Notes under the pieces: model-generated
Database searches by the model: none
Told to the model about the DNA's origin: nothing
Seen by the model: only the letters and a program-made list of their open reading frames with translations
Position numbers and translations under genes: made by a program
In this document: positions 1 through 7,339 of the stretch, piece after piece
Numbering within the stretch: position 1 is the first letter of the stretch
How the letters are laid out: every line of letters starts with the position of its first letter
Source: Verrucomicrobiales bacterium
GTDB lineage: Bacteria > Verrucomicrobiota > Verrucomicrobiia > Limisphaerales > SXQI01
Direction of reading: 5' to 3'
Assembly: GCA_005793025.1 (NCBI GenBank)
Contig: SXQI01000074.1
Coordinates: forward strand, 1 to 58,430
Length of the DNA: 58,430 nucleotides

Positions 1-89
1 CGTTCGGTCAGGGAAAAGAAGGAAAGTTCGGCGGAACGAATCAATTCAGGCATGAAGTCTTCGACGATAAACCTACCCTCCTTACTCAC
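1..89 (-). CDS. Possible partial gene leaving the left edge
   Basis: An open frame on the minus strand runs off the left edge. From a GTG at 89 it would read VSKEGRFIVEDFMPELIRSA and continue; an in-frame ATG lies at 53. A TAA two codons before the GTG limits the start. A strong AGGAGG sits just inside the GTG start, too far from the ATG (about 23 bases) to be ideal. Only about 29 codons are visible, so I cannot assign a family, and the stretch could be non-coding. Confidence 0.3.
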   Translation of the reverse strand, partial: MSKEGRFIVEDFMPELIRSAELSFFSLTE

Positions 90-94
90 TTTTT

Positions 95-481
95 ATGTCT
101 GTTTCTTTGGTAGGAATTCGAGTTTCTGGAAGTCCCCTTAAGGAAAAATCATCCTTAGAAACCCGATTAGCAGAAATTAATGCCGCTTTGGGGTTGGTTT
201 TTGGGTATCAAGGAAGGCCCCGTGGACGTGCAACAGGGCAGGGCAACAACCCGGTTTCCCTCAAATCAGCTGTCATGAAAATGACGAATGGACGTGCTTT
301 AACTAGGCTCCAAATCCTCGCTGAACTAGAGGCATTGGGTTATAAATTCAATACGGCCAAGCCTATGAATTCTTTGGGAGTTGTCCTCTATGGAAGGAAG
401 CCGAAATTCAATCGAGAAAATGGAAGTTTTATCCTCGCGCCAGGCCAAATGCCGCCACCCGAGAATCCGACTGTTGGTTAA
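95..481 (+). CDS. Small protein with HARE/winged-helix-like C-terminal domain
   Basis: This 128-residue protein has a low-complexity, basic first half (about residues 38-52 rich in Gly, Arg and Gln). Its second half (about 57-115) looks like a compact winged helix of the HARE-HTH type: a helix starting LKSAVMKMTNGR, then ALTRLQILAELEALGYKF, then NSLGVVLYGRKPKF and a terminal hydrophobic strand. Such domains are inferred to bind DNA or link to chromatin and restriction proteins; here it stands alone. No membrane segment or signal is visible. The start is the first ATG after an upstream stop, without a clear Shine-Dalgarno. Its stop overlaps by four bases the end of the convergent glycosidase gene. 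The family call comes from recognising the pattern, not from a search. Confidence 0.6.
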   Translation: MSVSLVGIRVSGSPLKEKSSLETRLAEINAALGLVFGYQGRPRGRATGQGNNPVSLKSAVMKMTNGRALTRLQILAELEALGYKFNTAKPMNSLGVVLYGRKPKFNRENGSFILAPGQMPPPENPTVG

Positions 482-2031
482 GGGATGACGATGGTGGCTC
501 TGCTGGTATGTCCTGCTTTACTCACTGCAAAGAGAGCCATCGCATTTGGTATTTGCTGTTTGGTGGGAAACATCTTGGAAGTATTCATCGCCGGGAGAAT
601 CTCCGTGGTCCAGACGTTGCCACCTCGATGTTGAAACACCCATCGCGCTGGGGATTGATTAGTGCCCGATGACCACATGATTTTCCACTGCGTTCCTTCT
701 GCCTTCGAGAGGTGAGCTATCGGTGGGGGAGGTGGTTTCGTGTTAACCCACGACATGTCAGGAGGCAAAGCAGGTTGGAGGTAGGTTCGGTCTCGCAATA
801 AGTCAGAGAGTTGAGTCGTTTTGCGTTGTAGGCTTCCAATATTCCACAGAATTACCCCTGAATCGCTTCCTGCCTGACGCGTATAGAGAATTTGGCGCGC
901 GATGGCATCGGCCTTCCAAGCCTGTCCAACTTTGACCGCGTTGAGTCCAGGCCACACATGCCGATGTTTTTTGTTTTGGCTGAGCCACCACTGGTGCAAG
1001 GCTCCAAAATCCTGTCCTTGATTTTCAAATCCCCAGTAAAGTTGTGGACTCATGTAGTCCACCCAACCTTCGTTCAACCATAGTTTGGCATCCGCGTAGA
1101 TGCTCTCGTAGGCGTCGAGACCTCGAATTAAGGCGGGGTGGCCTGGGCGCCAAATTCCGAATGGACTAATACCAAAGCGGATTTCTGGTTTTAATCGTTT
1201 GACCTCCCGGTAGAGGCGTTCGACGAGCAAGTTAACATTTTGCCGACGCCAATCGCTGCGACCGAGTTTTCCTCCACTCGATTGGTATTTCGAAAAAGTG
1301 TTTGCGTCAGGAAACGCTAAGATGGTCTGGCTGGTGGTCTTTTCTGGGTAAGGGTAGAAGTAGTCATCAAGATGGATGCCATCCAAATCATAACGCGTGA
1401 TCAAATCGGTTACGATGCTCACTACATGGGATTGAACCTCACTCACTCCGGGGTCCATCCACAGATGATTTCCGTACGTTCGTACCCATTCAGGATGAAG
1501 GATTGCTAAGTGGTTTTTGGCAAGCGGGGTTTTCCTCGGCAGGATGCTTGCCCGATAGGGATTGATCCATGCATGCAACTCTAGCCCACGGGCATGTGCC
1601 TGCCGAACCGCAAACTCCAGCGGATCGTAAAATGGAACGGGAGCTTTTCCCATGATTCCAGTAAGGTATTGGGACCAAGGTTCGATTCGTGACTCGTAGA
1701 GTGCATCTCCTGCGGGTCGGATTTGAAGCACCACTGCGTTCAGATGGGATCTGACTGCTTCATCAAAAAGTGCGATGAGTTCCTGTTGTTGTTGGCCTGA
1801 TGTTAAATCGGGCCGTGAAGGCCAATTGATATTGCCGACCGAAGCAATCCAGACCCCTCGGAATTCTCTAAGTATAGGGGGTGGACGTTCGGCGGATGGC
1901 GAGGGTCGCGAACCCACCACGACAAACAAAAATCCCCAGAAAAAGCACCGAAACAGAATCGCACTAAAGGCGGTCTCTATACTGAGGAACTTACTCGGTT
2001 TGGCCGGTGTCGGGTTGAGAATCTCGTTCAA
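478..2031 (-). CDS. GHL10-type (DUF187/YngK-like) secreted glycosidase
   Basis: This 517-residue protein belongs to the glycosyl hydrolase-like 10 family (UPF0748/YngK). After a hydrophobic stretch at about residues 25-42 (signal or anchor), the catalytic TIM-barrel region opens with REFRGVWIASVGNINWP. It goes on through NAVVLQIRPAGDALY, HAWINPYR, DLDGIHLDDYFYPYP and FGISPFGIWRP, all typical of the family. Members are thought to cleave peptidoglycan-derived or other amino-sugar glycans outside the cytoplasm; the substrate is unknown here. The only start that keeps the signal-like segment is a TTG at 2031, which overlaps the end of lpxD by 41 bases on the same strand. No ATG occurs before the barrel, so the start is uncertain while the family is clear. 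Confidence 0.85.
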   Translation of the reverse strand: MNEILNPTPAKPSKFLSIETAFSAILFRCFFWGFLFVVVGSRPSPSAERPPPILREFRGVWIASVGNINWPSRPDLTSGQQQQELIALFDEAVRSHLNAVVLQIRPAGDALYESRIEPWSQYLTGIMGKAPVPFYDPLEFAVRQAHARGLELHAWINPYRASILPRKTPLAKNHLAILHPEWVRTYGNHLWMDPGVSEVQSHVVSIVTDLITRYDLDGIHLDDYFYPYPEKTTSQTILAFPDANTFSKYQSSGGKLGRSDWRRQNVNLLVERLYREVKRLKPEIRFGISPFGIWRPGHPALIRGLDAYESIYADAKLWLNEGWVDYMSPQLYWGFENQGQDFGALHQWWLSQNKKHRHVWPGLNAVKVGQAWKADAIARQILYTRQAGSDSGVILWNIGSLQRKTTQLSDLLRDRTYLQPALPPDMSWVNTKPPPPPIAHLSKAEGTQWKIMWSSGTNQSPARWVFQHRGGNVWTTEILPAMNTSKMFPTKQQIPNAMALFAVSKAGHTSRATIVIP

Positions 2032-3019
2032 GTTTTGCGATTCGTTGAAGTATCTCTGGAAGTTTCAAAGACGCAAGGATAACGCGTTTAGCGGTTCGGT
2101 CGGGTTGGGCTGGACTACCCAACCATTTTTGACCTTCGGGAATATTGTGCATTACGCCGGACTGGGCCGCGACTGTCACTCGATCCCCAATCTCCAAATG
2201 GCCTGCTACGCCGACCTGTCCGGCGAGGATTACGTTTCGTCCAATTCTCGTGCTTCCCGCGATGCCCGCCTGTGCGACGACGATAGAGTGTTCTCCAATA
2301 ACGACGTTGTGAGCGATCTGTACAAGATTGTCAATCTTCGTGCCGCGCCCAATGACAGTGGGCTCCAGAGCTCCTCGATCAATAGTTGTATTGGCACCGA
2401 TCTCAACGTCATCATGGATGATGACCGTTCCGACTTGGGGGATCTTCAGGTGGTGTCCGGCATCAAATACATACCCAAAACCATCCGAGCCGATAACTAC
2501 CCCGCTGTGGATTCGAACTCTTTTGCCAATTTGAGTTCCAGCGTAAATTGTTACGTTTGGGAAGATTTGTGTCGCTTCGCCGATCTTACTGTCAGCAGCA
2601 ATGAAGTTCATCCCTCGGAGCACTGCACCGGGTCCGACTTCAACATTTTGACCCACGGTACAGTGGGGGCCGATGTGGGCGGTTGGATCGATTTTTGCTG
2701 AAGGATCTACGACTGCAGTTGGGTGAATCCCGGCTGGGAAACTGGGTTCTGGAAAAAACAGTGCCAAGACTTTGGCAAAACCTACTCTCGCTTTTGGAAC
2801 TCGGATACAAGTCTTGGTGCAATTGTGCACCTCGGAATCGATGAGGATGGCAGAAGCAGAACTTTTGAGGGCTTTTTCGAAGTAGATTTCGTTCTCTGCG
2901 AATGTCAGATCCCCGAGTTGGGCAGTGGCAACCGGAGCTAAACGGTGCAACACCAATGAACCATCTCCGATGACTTGACCGCCAATCAACGCGGCTACTT
3001 CGCTAGCGGTATAGGTCAT
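1991..3019 (-). CDS. lpxD: UDP-3-O-acylglucosamine N-acyltransferase
   Basis: LpxD transfers a 3-hydroxyacyl chain from acyl-ACP to UDP-3-O-acyl-glucosamine in lipid A synthesis, so the organism builds LPS. The 342 residues match the family length. An N-terminal uridine-binding domain (about 1-100) is followed by a left-handed beta helix of hexapeptide repeats (about 100-310). The core GSDGFGYVFDAGHHLKIPQ holds the expected catalytic His, and IGANTTIDRGAL is the usual signature. A C-terminal helix (about 315-342) completes the acyl-carrier contact. The start is ATG at 3019. panD lies 9 bases upstream on the same strand and the glycosidase overlaps downstream, so the three may be cotranscribed. 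No other lpx gene is in the window. Confidence 0.95.
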   Translation of the reverse strand: MTYTASEVAALIGGQVIGDGSLVLHRLAPVATAQLGDLTFAENEIYFEKALKSSASAILIDSEVHNCTKTCIRVPKARVGFAKVLALFFPEPSFPAGIHPTAVVDPSAKIDPTAHIGPHCTVGQNVEVGPGAVLRGMNFIAADSKIGEATQIFPNVTIYAGTQIGKRVRIHSGVVIGSDGFGYVFDAGHHLKIPQVGTVIIHDDVEIGANTTIDRGALEPTVIGRGTKIDNLVQIAHNVVIGEHSIVVAQAGIAGSTRIGRNVILAGQVGVAGHLEIGDRVTVAAQSGVMHNIPEGQKWLGSPAQPDRTAKRVILASLKLPEILQRIAKLERDSQPDTGQTE

Positions 3020-3028
3020 GAGCGAGTA

Positions 3029-3391
3029 TTAGATTCCCCGTTCGTTGATGATGGAATTATCAGGACCTAGAACAATGACTTGGGGTTGCCAAGTCGGAAT
3101 GTCCGCTGCAGTCAGTGATGCAAACGACATGATGGTGAGTCGGTCACCTTTTTTTCCTAGGTGTGCGGTGGCACCATTTAAAACTATGGCACCAGAGCCC
3201 TGTTCACCGGCAATAACATAAGTTTCGAACCTTTGCCCATTGGCCAAATTACTACACAGGATTCGTTCGTACGGAAGCAGTCCGACTTTCTCCATGAGAT
3301 CACGAGCGATGGTCATACTGCCTTCGTATTGAAGGCTGGCTCCAGTCACCTCGGCCCGATGGATTTTCGATTTGAGTAATTGAACCTGCAT
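3029..3391 (-). CDS. panD: Aspartate 1-decarboxylase (pantothenate pathway)
   Basis: PanD makes beta-alanine from aspartate for pantothenate and CoA. It is translated as a proenzyme and cleaves itself at Gly-Ser to create the pyruvoyl cofactor. The 120-residue product starts MQVQLLKSKIHRAEVT as in the family. It carries the cleavage site in YEGSMTI (residues 23-29) and continues with NGQRFETYVIAGEQGSG and NGATAHLGKKGD. The ATG at 3391 is the family-like start. A TTG six codons upstream (3409) has GGAG four bases before it but lies in the loop of a perfect hairpin (3398-3421). It sits just upstream of lpxD on the same strand. Function is secure; only the start choice is open. Confidence 0.93.
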   Translation of the reverse strand: MQVQLLKSKIHRAEVTGASLQYEGSMTIARDLMEKVGLLPYERILCSNLANGQRFETYVIAGEQGSGAIVLNGATAHLGKKGDRLTIMSFASLTAADIPTWQPQVIVLGPDNSIINERGI

Positions 3392-3397
3392 ACTGGC

Positions 3398-3421
3398 GAT
3401 CGGAGGCAAAACACTCCGATC
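3398..3421 (-). promoter_or_regulatory. Hairpin over the panD ribosome-binding region
   Basis: On the minus strand the panD leader contains GATCGGAG, an 8-base loop, then CTCCGATC: a perfect 8-bp stem that ends six bases before the panD ATG. The 5' arm holds the only good Shine-Dalgarno-like GGAG, paired here to CTCC. A run of six T precedes the stem rather than following it, so it is not an intrinsic terminator for panD transcription. Translational control is inferred. Confidence 0.45.
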
Positions 3422-3476
3422 AAAAAAGTTTCACGCCTAATTGTTGGCGTATGAGTTAGAACTGACAAGTCGTTCG

Positions 3477-3505
3477 TTGACTTGACTTTCTCAGCACACT
3501 ATAAA
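3477..3505 (+). promoter_or_regulatory. Sigma-70-type promoter for the oxidoreductase gene
   Basis: TTGACT (3477-3482) and TATAAA (3500-3505) are separated by exactly 17 bases and lie about 40 bases before the ATG at 3543. A small perfect hairpin (CAAGTC, 7-base loop, GACTTG; 3466-3484) overlaps the -35 element and could be an operator. This is one of the best promoter matches in the window. Confidence 0.55.
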
Positions 3506-3542
3506 GTCCGCGTTACCTAATTCAATCAATACTTTGAATCGT

Positions 3543-4706
3543 ATGGCGAAAACACTTCGCGTCGGCATGATCGGTTACCGATTCATGGGGAAGGCGCATT
3601 CCAACGCTTGGCGTCAGGCACCTCATTTTTTTAATCTACCTGCCTCCGTCGAGATGCACACCATTTGTGGACGAGATTTGGCTGGGGTGGAATCGGCTAG
3701 AGCGCAACTGGGTTGGCAGCACGCATCAACCGACTGGAAGGCTGTAGTTAACAGTCCAGACATTGACATCGTTGATATCAATACGCCGAACGATTCCCAT
3801 GCCGAAATTGCCATCGCTGCAGCAAAAGCTGGGAAGCATATCCTTTGTGAAAAGCCACTGGCTCTGACGGTCGCTCAGTGTAAGGAGATGATCCAAGCGG
3901 TTAAGAAAGCGAAGGTGGTTAACATGGTCTGCCATAACTACCGTCGGATCCCTGCGATTGCTCAGGCAAAAAAAATGATTGATGAAGGCTCGCTAGGTGA
4001 AATTTTCCATTACCGAGCCCGCTATGCCCAAGATTGGATCGTTGACCCTGAATTTCCTCTAGTTTGGCGCTTGCAAAAGGGTGTTTCTGGCAGTGGAACC
4101 CATGGAGACATCAACGCCCACATCATCGATTTAGGACGCTACCTCGTCGGCGAATTCAAAGAGGTTTGTGGATTGATGCATACATTCATTAAAGAACGTC
4201 CGCTGATGGATCAGAGCGGGAAAGGGGACGGTCTCGGAGCCAAAGGCAGTAAAAAAATGGGCAAAGTAACTGTGGATGATGCAGCGATGTTTATCGGCCG
4301 TTTTCAGAACGGCGCACTAGCCAATCTTGAAGCTACTCGGTTCGCTTTAGGCCGAAAGAACCACGTTTCAATTGAAATCAATGGATCCAAGGGGTCGCTA
4401 CAATTCGACCTCGAAGACATGAATCGCCTCAAGTATTTTGACAATACAAACCCTCAGGATCGGCAGGGGTTCCGAGATATTTTGGTGACCCAAGGCGGAG
4501 GAACGCATCCGTTTGTTGGCAACTGGTGGCCTCCTGGACACATCATCGGTTACGAACATACCTTTGTTCATACCATTGCGGATTTTGTCCAAGCGGTAAT
4601 GGACGGAAAATCGGTGCATCCGACATTCGAAGATGGTTTAAAAAATGAACGCGTCTTGGAGGCTGTCGAAGAATCCGCAAAGAGCCGGCAGTGGGTGAAG
4701 GTCTAG
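3543..4706 (+). CDS. Gfo/Idh/MocA oxidoreductase, cytoplasmic
   Basis: This 387-residue enzyme is a NAD(P)-dependent oxidoreductase of the glucose-fructose oxidoreductase/inositol dehydrogenase family. The Rossmann fold opens with LRVGMIGYRFMGKAHSNAW. The family lysine lies in GKHILCEKPLAL (about residues 95-106). The C-terminal alpha/beta domain includes GTHGDINAHIIDLGRYLVGE, placing the catalytic-type Asp/His pair near residues 185-190. No signal peptide is present. The ATG at 3543 is preferred over a TTG three codons upstream because MAKTLRVGMIG is a normal start. It follows a good promoter and is closed by a strong terminator, so it is probably transcribed alone as well as with the next genes. 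The substrate, a sugar, polyol or inositol-like compound, cannot be told from sequence. Confidence 0.88.
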   Translation: MAKTLRVGMIGYRFMGKAHSNAWRQAPHFFNLPASVEMHTICGRDLAGVESARAQLGWQHASTDWKAVVNSPDIDIVDINTPNDSHAEIAIAAAKAGKHILCEKPLALTVAQCKEMIQAVKKAKVVNMVCHNYRRIPAIAQAKKMIDEGSLGEIFHYRARYAQDWIVDPEFPLVWRLQKGVSGSGTHGDINAHIIDLGRYLVGEFKEVCGLMHTFIKERPLMDQSGKGDGLGAKGSKKMGKVTVDDAAMFIGRFQNGALANLEATRFALGRKNHVSIEINGSKGSLQFDLEDMNRLKYFDNTNPQDRQGFRDILVTQGGGTHPFVGNWWPPGHIIGYEHTFVHTIADFVQAVMDGKSVHPTFEDGLKNERVLEAVEESAKSRQWVKV

Positions 4707-4719
4707 ACTAACATTTCGA

Positions 4720-4760
4720 AACAGGGACGGCACACAAAGTCGTCCCTGTTTTATTTTTAT
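4720..4760 (+). terminator. Intrinsic terminator after the first oxidoreductase
   Basis: A perfect 10-bp stem (AACAGGGACG, 11-base loop, CGTCCCTGTT; 4720-4750) is followed directly by TTATTTTTATTAT. It lies between the stop at 4706 and the next ATG at 4770. It should end or reduce transcription into the second oxidoreductase, which must then use readthrough or its own start. Confidence 0.85.
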
Positions 4761-4769
4761 TATAAACAG

Positions 4770-5873
4770 ATGAGTAAACTTGGCCTTGCCCTCATTGGTT
4801 GCGGCGGAATCTCACTACAGAATCACCTTCCGGGTTTAGCAATGTGCCCAGATGTCGCCGTAGTGGCACTCTGCGACACGGATCCTGCGACTTTATCGCG
4901 AGCGAAAAGTCAAACAGGGTTGGATGCAGTTTATAGCAACTACCACGATGTAATGAAGCGGGATGACGTCCATGCGGTCATCGTTGCGACGCCAAATATA
5001 GTTCATGCAGAATTAGTTCTAGCCGCGATAGCAGCGGGCAAGCATGTTTTTTGCGAAAAACCCATGGCAATGAATTATGGGGATGCGCGAGCTATGTATC
5101 TTGCGGCTGAGCGTGCGAATGTTCGTCACATGACGGCGTTCACTTATCGATTCGTTCCCGCGATGCGTTACATGGGACACTTGATTCAAAAAGGAGCAGT
5201 CGGAATACCTTACCATTTCCGTAGCTGCCGATTGCAGGATTGGGGTGTTCGCAATATCGGTTGGCGGCAAGTCCAGAAATTGGCCGGCACTGGCGAGCTC
5301 GGCGATATGCTCTCTCACCGCATCGATTACGCCCAGTTCCTGATTGGAGAAATGGATCGGTTGGTCGCGAATACCAAACGCTTTCATGATTTGCGTGATG
5401 GCAAACCTTCGGATCTCGAGGACTGGGTCACGATTCTGGCTGACTACAAAGTGGGAGCCTCGGGAGTGTTGGAGAGCAGCAAAGTGGCGACCGGCCGTGG
5501 AGAAAGTGCTGCCAGCCAAGATTATGTCGAAGTTAATGGGAGTGAAGGTTCGATAGTGTTTCAACTTGAGCATCCCCATCAATTGCAGGTTTCTAAAAAG
5601 GGCGATAAATCCCTGAGCAAAATTTCAGTTCCACAAGAGTTTTTGAAGTGGCCTGGGTCCCCTCGCGATGCCATGGCGGGTGATCCACTCTTCAGTTTTC
5701 GCTACGACCAAAGTTTCGAGTTCATCGACGCCATCCGCAACCAACGACAATGTTCTCCCTCGTTTTTCGAAGGTGCAATGGTTCAAGGAATCATGGATGC
5801 CGCAGTGCTGTCTGTTGAAGATCGCAGTTGGATCGAGGTCGGAGGTTTGGGGCATGATTTGAAGCCTGTTTAG
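4770..5873 (+). CDS. Gfo/Idh/MocA oxidoreductase, second copy
   Basis: This 367-residue NAD(P)-dependent oxidoreductase begins LGLALIGCGGISLQNHLPGL, a clear dinucleotide-binding loop. The family motif is GKHVFCEKPMAM (about residues 90-101), and the C-terminal domain carries GELGDMLSHRIDYAQFLIGE. It lacks a signal peptide. It is only distantly similar to the preceding gene, so the pair probably act on different intermediates or in opposite directions along one pathway. An SDR gene follows after 10 bases, suggesting a short catabolic operon of dehydrogenases for a sugar or cyclitol. Start is the ATG at 4770, just after the terminator T-rich tail. Substrate unknown. Confidence 0.87.
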   Translation: MSKLGLALIGCGGISLQNHLPGLAMCPDVAVVALCDTDPATLSRAKSQTGLDAVYSNYHDVMKRDDVHAVIVATPNIVHAELVLAAIAAGKHVFCEKPMAMNYGDARAMYLAAERANVRHMTAFTYRFVPAMRYMGHLIQKGAVGIPYHFRSCRLQDWGVRNIGWRQVQKLAGTGELGDMLSHRIDYAQFLIGEMDRLVANTKRFHDLRDGKPSDLEDWVTILADYKVGASGVLESSKVATGRGESAASQDYVEVNGSEGSIVFQLEHPHQLQVSKKGDKSLSKISVPQEFLKWPGSPRDAMAGDPLFSFRYDQSFEFIDAIRNQRQCSPSFFEGAMVQGIMDAAVLSVEDRSWIEVGGLGHDLKPV

Positions 5874-5883
5874 AGTTTCATTT

Positions 5884-6594
5884 ATGATAAAAAACGCTGT
5901 TGTTACAGGGGCTGGGAGTGGAGTGGGGCGTGCATGTGCAATCCAATTACTGAGAGAAGGTTGGAGAGTCGCTTTGTTGGGTAGAAGATCTGAGAGTTTG
6001 GAAGACACCGCAAAACAAAGTGCACACTCAGATCAATGTCTGCTGGTCACTTGCGATGTTAGCTCTGAATCTGCGGTCGCGATGGCTGGAAAAAAAGTCT
6101 TAAGTGCGTTTGGAGAGGTTGAGGTGCTGGTGAATGCCGCTGGCACAAATGTCCCTCGGCGCAGTCTCGAAGTGCTTGCTTCATCGGACTATCACGAGAT
6201 GATTAACACGAACCTGAACGGGAGCTATTATTGTGTTCAGGCGTTCCTCGAACAAATGCGCCGACGTCGTTCAGGAACGATCGTGAATATTGTTTCTGAT
6301 TCAGCTCGTCAGGCGAGTCCAAAGGCAGGCCCCGGCTATTCCATGTCGAAGTTCGGAGTTCTGGGGTTGACCCAAGCGATCAACGCTGAGGAACGTCCTA
6401 ATGGGATTCGTGCTTGTGCTATTTTACCCGGTGACATCGACACGGATTTGTTAGCCCGCCGGCCGAACCCTCCTGACATGGTGGCTCGCGCTCGAATGAT
6501 GCAATCCGATGATATCGCCCGATGCGTGATGTTAGCCGTCAACCTCCCTGCTCGCGCCGTGATTGAGGAGTTATTAATTCGTCCGGGTGCTTAG
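5884..6594 (+). CDS. Short-chain dehydrogenase/reductase
   Basis: This 236-residue classical SDR uses NAD(P)H to interconvert an alcohol and a carbonyl. The cofactor loop is TGAGSGVGRA (residues 8-17), the central NAAG appears as VNAAGTN (about 85-91), and the catalytic Ser and YSMSK (Tyr, Lys) fall near residues 140 and 154. The C-terminus is short, as in sugar-alcohol and acetoacetyl-type members. It sits 10 bases after an oxidoreductase gene, so cotranscription is likely. It ends 15 bases from the convergent livF gene, with a hairpin spanning both stops. Substrate not determined. Confidence 0.87.
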   Translation: MIKNAVVTGAGSGVGRACAIQLLREGWRVALLGRRSESLEDTAKQSAHSDQCLLVTCDVSSESAVAMAGKKVLSAFGEVEVLVNAAGTNVPRRSLEVLASSDYHEMINTNLNGSYYCVQAFLEQMRRRRSGTIVNIVSDSARQASPKAGPGYSMSKFGVLGLTQAINAEERPNGIRACAILPGDIDTDLLARRPNPPDMVARARMMQSDDIARCVMLAVNLPARAVIEELLIRPGA

Positions 6595-6611
6595 TCCATC
6601 TAAGATGGGCT
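6593..6611. terminator. Stem-loop spanning two convergent stop codons
   Basis: An 8-bp stem (AGTCCATC, loop TAA, GATGGGCT, one G-U pair) fills the short gap between the SDR stop and the livF stop and touches both. No U-run follows on either strand, so intrinsic termination is uncertain. It may instead protect both mRNA ends. Confidence 0.4.
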
Positions 6612-7338
6612 AGCCACCCAAATAGGCTTTCCGTATATCGGGATTGTTCCTTAAGGAATAAGATCGGTCTTGGAGAATGATCCTTCCCGTTTCTAAAACA
6701 TATCCGTAGTCGGAAATCTCGAGGGCGAGGTTAGCATTTTGTTCCACGAGTAGAATCGTTATTTTTTGCTCGCGGTTGATTTCCACAATTTTCTCGAAAA
6801 TCGTTTTTACCAATAGTGGTGCGATCCCTAACGAGGGTTCATCCAGCATCAAGAACTGAGGTTCACTCATCAGCGCCCGGCCGATTGCCAGCATTTGCTG
6901 CTCTCCTCCTGATAGAGTTCCTGCGATTTGCTTCGCCCGCTCTTGGAGTCTTGGAAAGGTTGTAAAGACGAATTCGAGTTGGGACTTAATCTTCTTCTTA
7001 TCTTTGCGCAGATAGGCACCCATCTGCAGATTCTCCAACACGGTTAGATTAGAGAAAACCATTCGTCCCTCAGGAACATGAGCCAGACCTCGACTGACGA
7101 TTTGATGCGCCTTAAGGTTGGTTATTTCCTCTCCTTGATAAAGCACTTGGCCTGATTTGACGGGGACGAGGGCGGAAATCGCTCGGAGAGTGGTAGTCTT
7201 CCCAGCGCCATTTCCGCCGAGGAGCGTAACGATGCTACCTTTAGAAACATTGAGGCTGACGTTTTGAAGGGCGTTAATGACGCCGTAAGTCACAACGACA
7301 TTTTGCAACTCCAGAAGATTGGCTTGGATTTCGGGCAT
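6610..7338 (-). CDS. livF: Branched-chain amino-acid-type ABC transporter ATPase
   Basis: LivF is one of two ATPases of the HAAT family importer. About 242 residues match the family. The Walker A motif is GGNGAGKTTT, the signature LSGGEQQMLAIGRAL, and Walker B FLMLDEPSLGIAP, the last typical of LivF rather than LivG. The preferred start is ATG at 7338, directly after the livG stop, with GGTGAG a few bases before it; TTG at 7350 would overlap livG. It is the last gene of livH-livM-livG-livF. The operon has no periplasmic binding protein, so the ligand (amino acid, urea, short amide or other) is open. Confidence 0.93.
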   Translation of the reverse strand: MPEIQANLLELQNVVVTYGVINALQNVSLNVSKGSIVTLLGGNGAGKTTTLRAISALVPVKSGQVLYQGEEITNLKAHQIVSRGLAHVPEGRMVFSNLTVLENLQMGAYLRKDKKKIKSQLEFVFTTFPRLQERAKQIAGTLSGGEQQMLAIGRALMSEPQFLMLDEPSLGIAPLLVKTIFEKIVEINREQKITILLVEQNANLALEISDYGYVLETGRIILQDRSYSLRNNPDIRKAYLGG

Positions 7339-7339
7339 T

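Noticed and set aside
1775..2701. Plus-strand open frame of 308 codons opposite lpxD
   Set aside because: It lies wholly antisense to lpxD and its neighbour, has no recognisable domain, and its composition mirrors the reverse of the repeat-rich lpxD codons.
5019..5582. Minus-strand 187-codon frame inside the second oxidoreductase gene
   Set aside because: The sense gene has strong family motifs throughout; the antisense product shows none.
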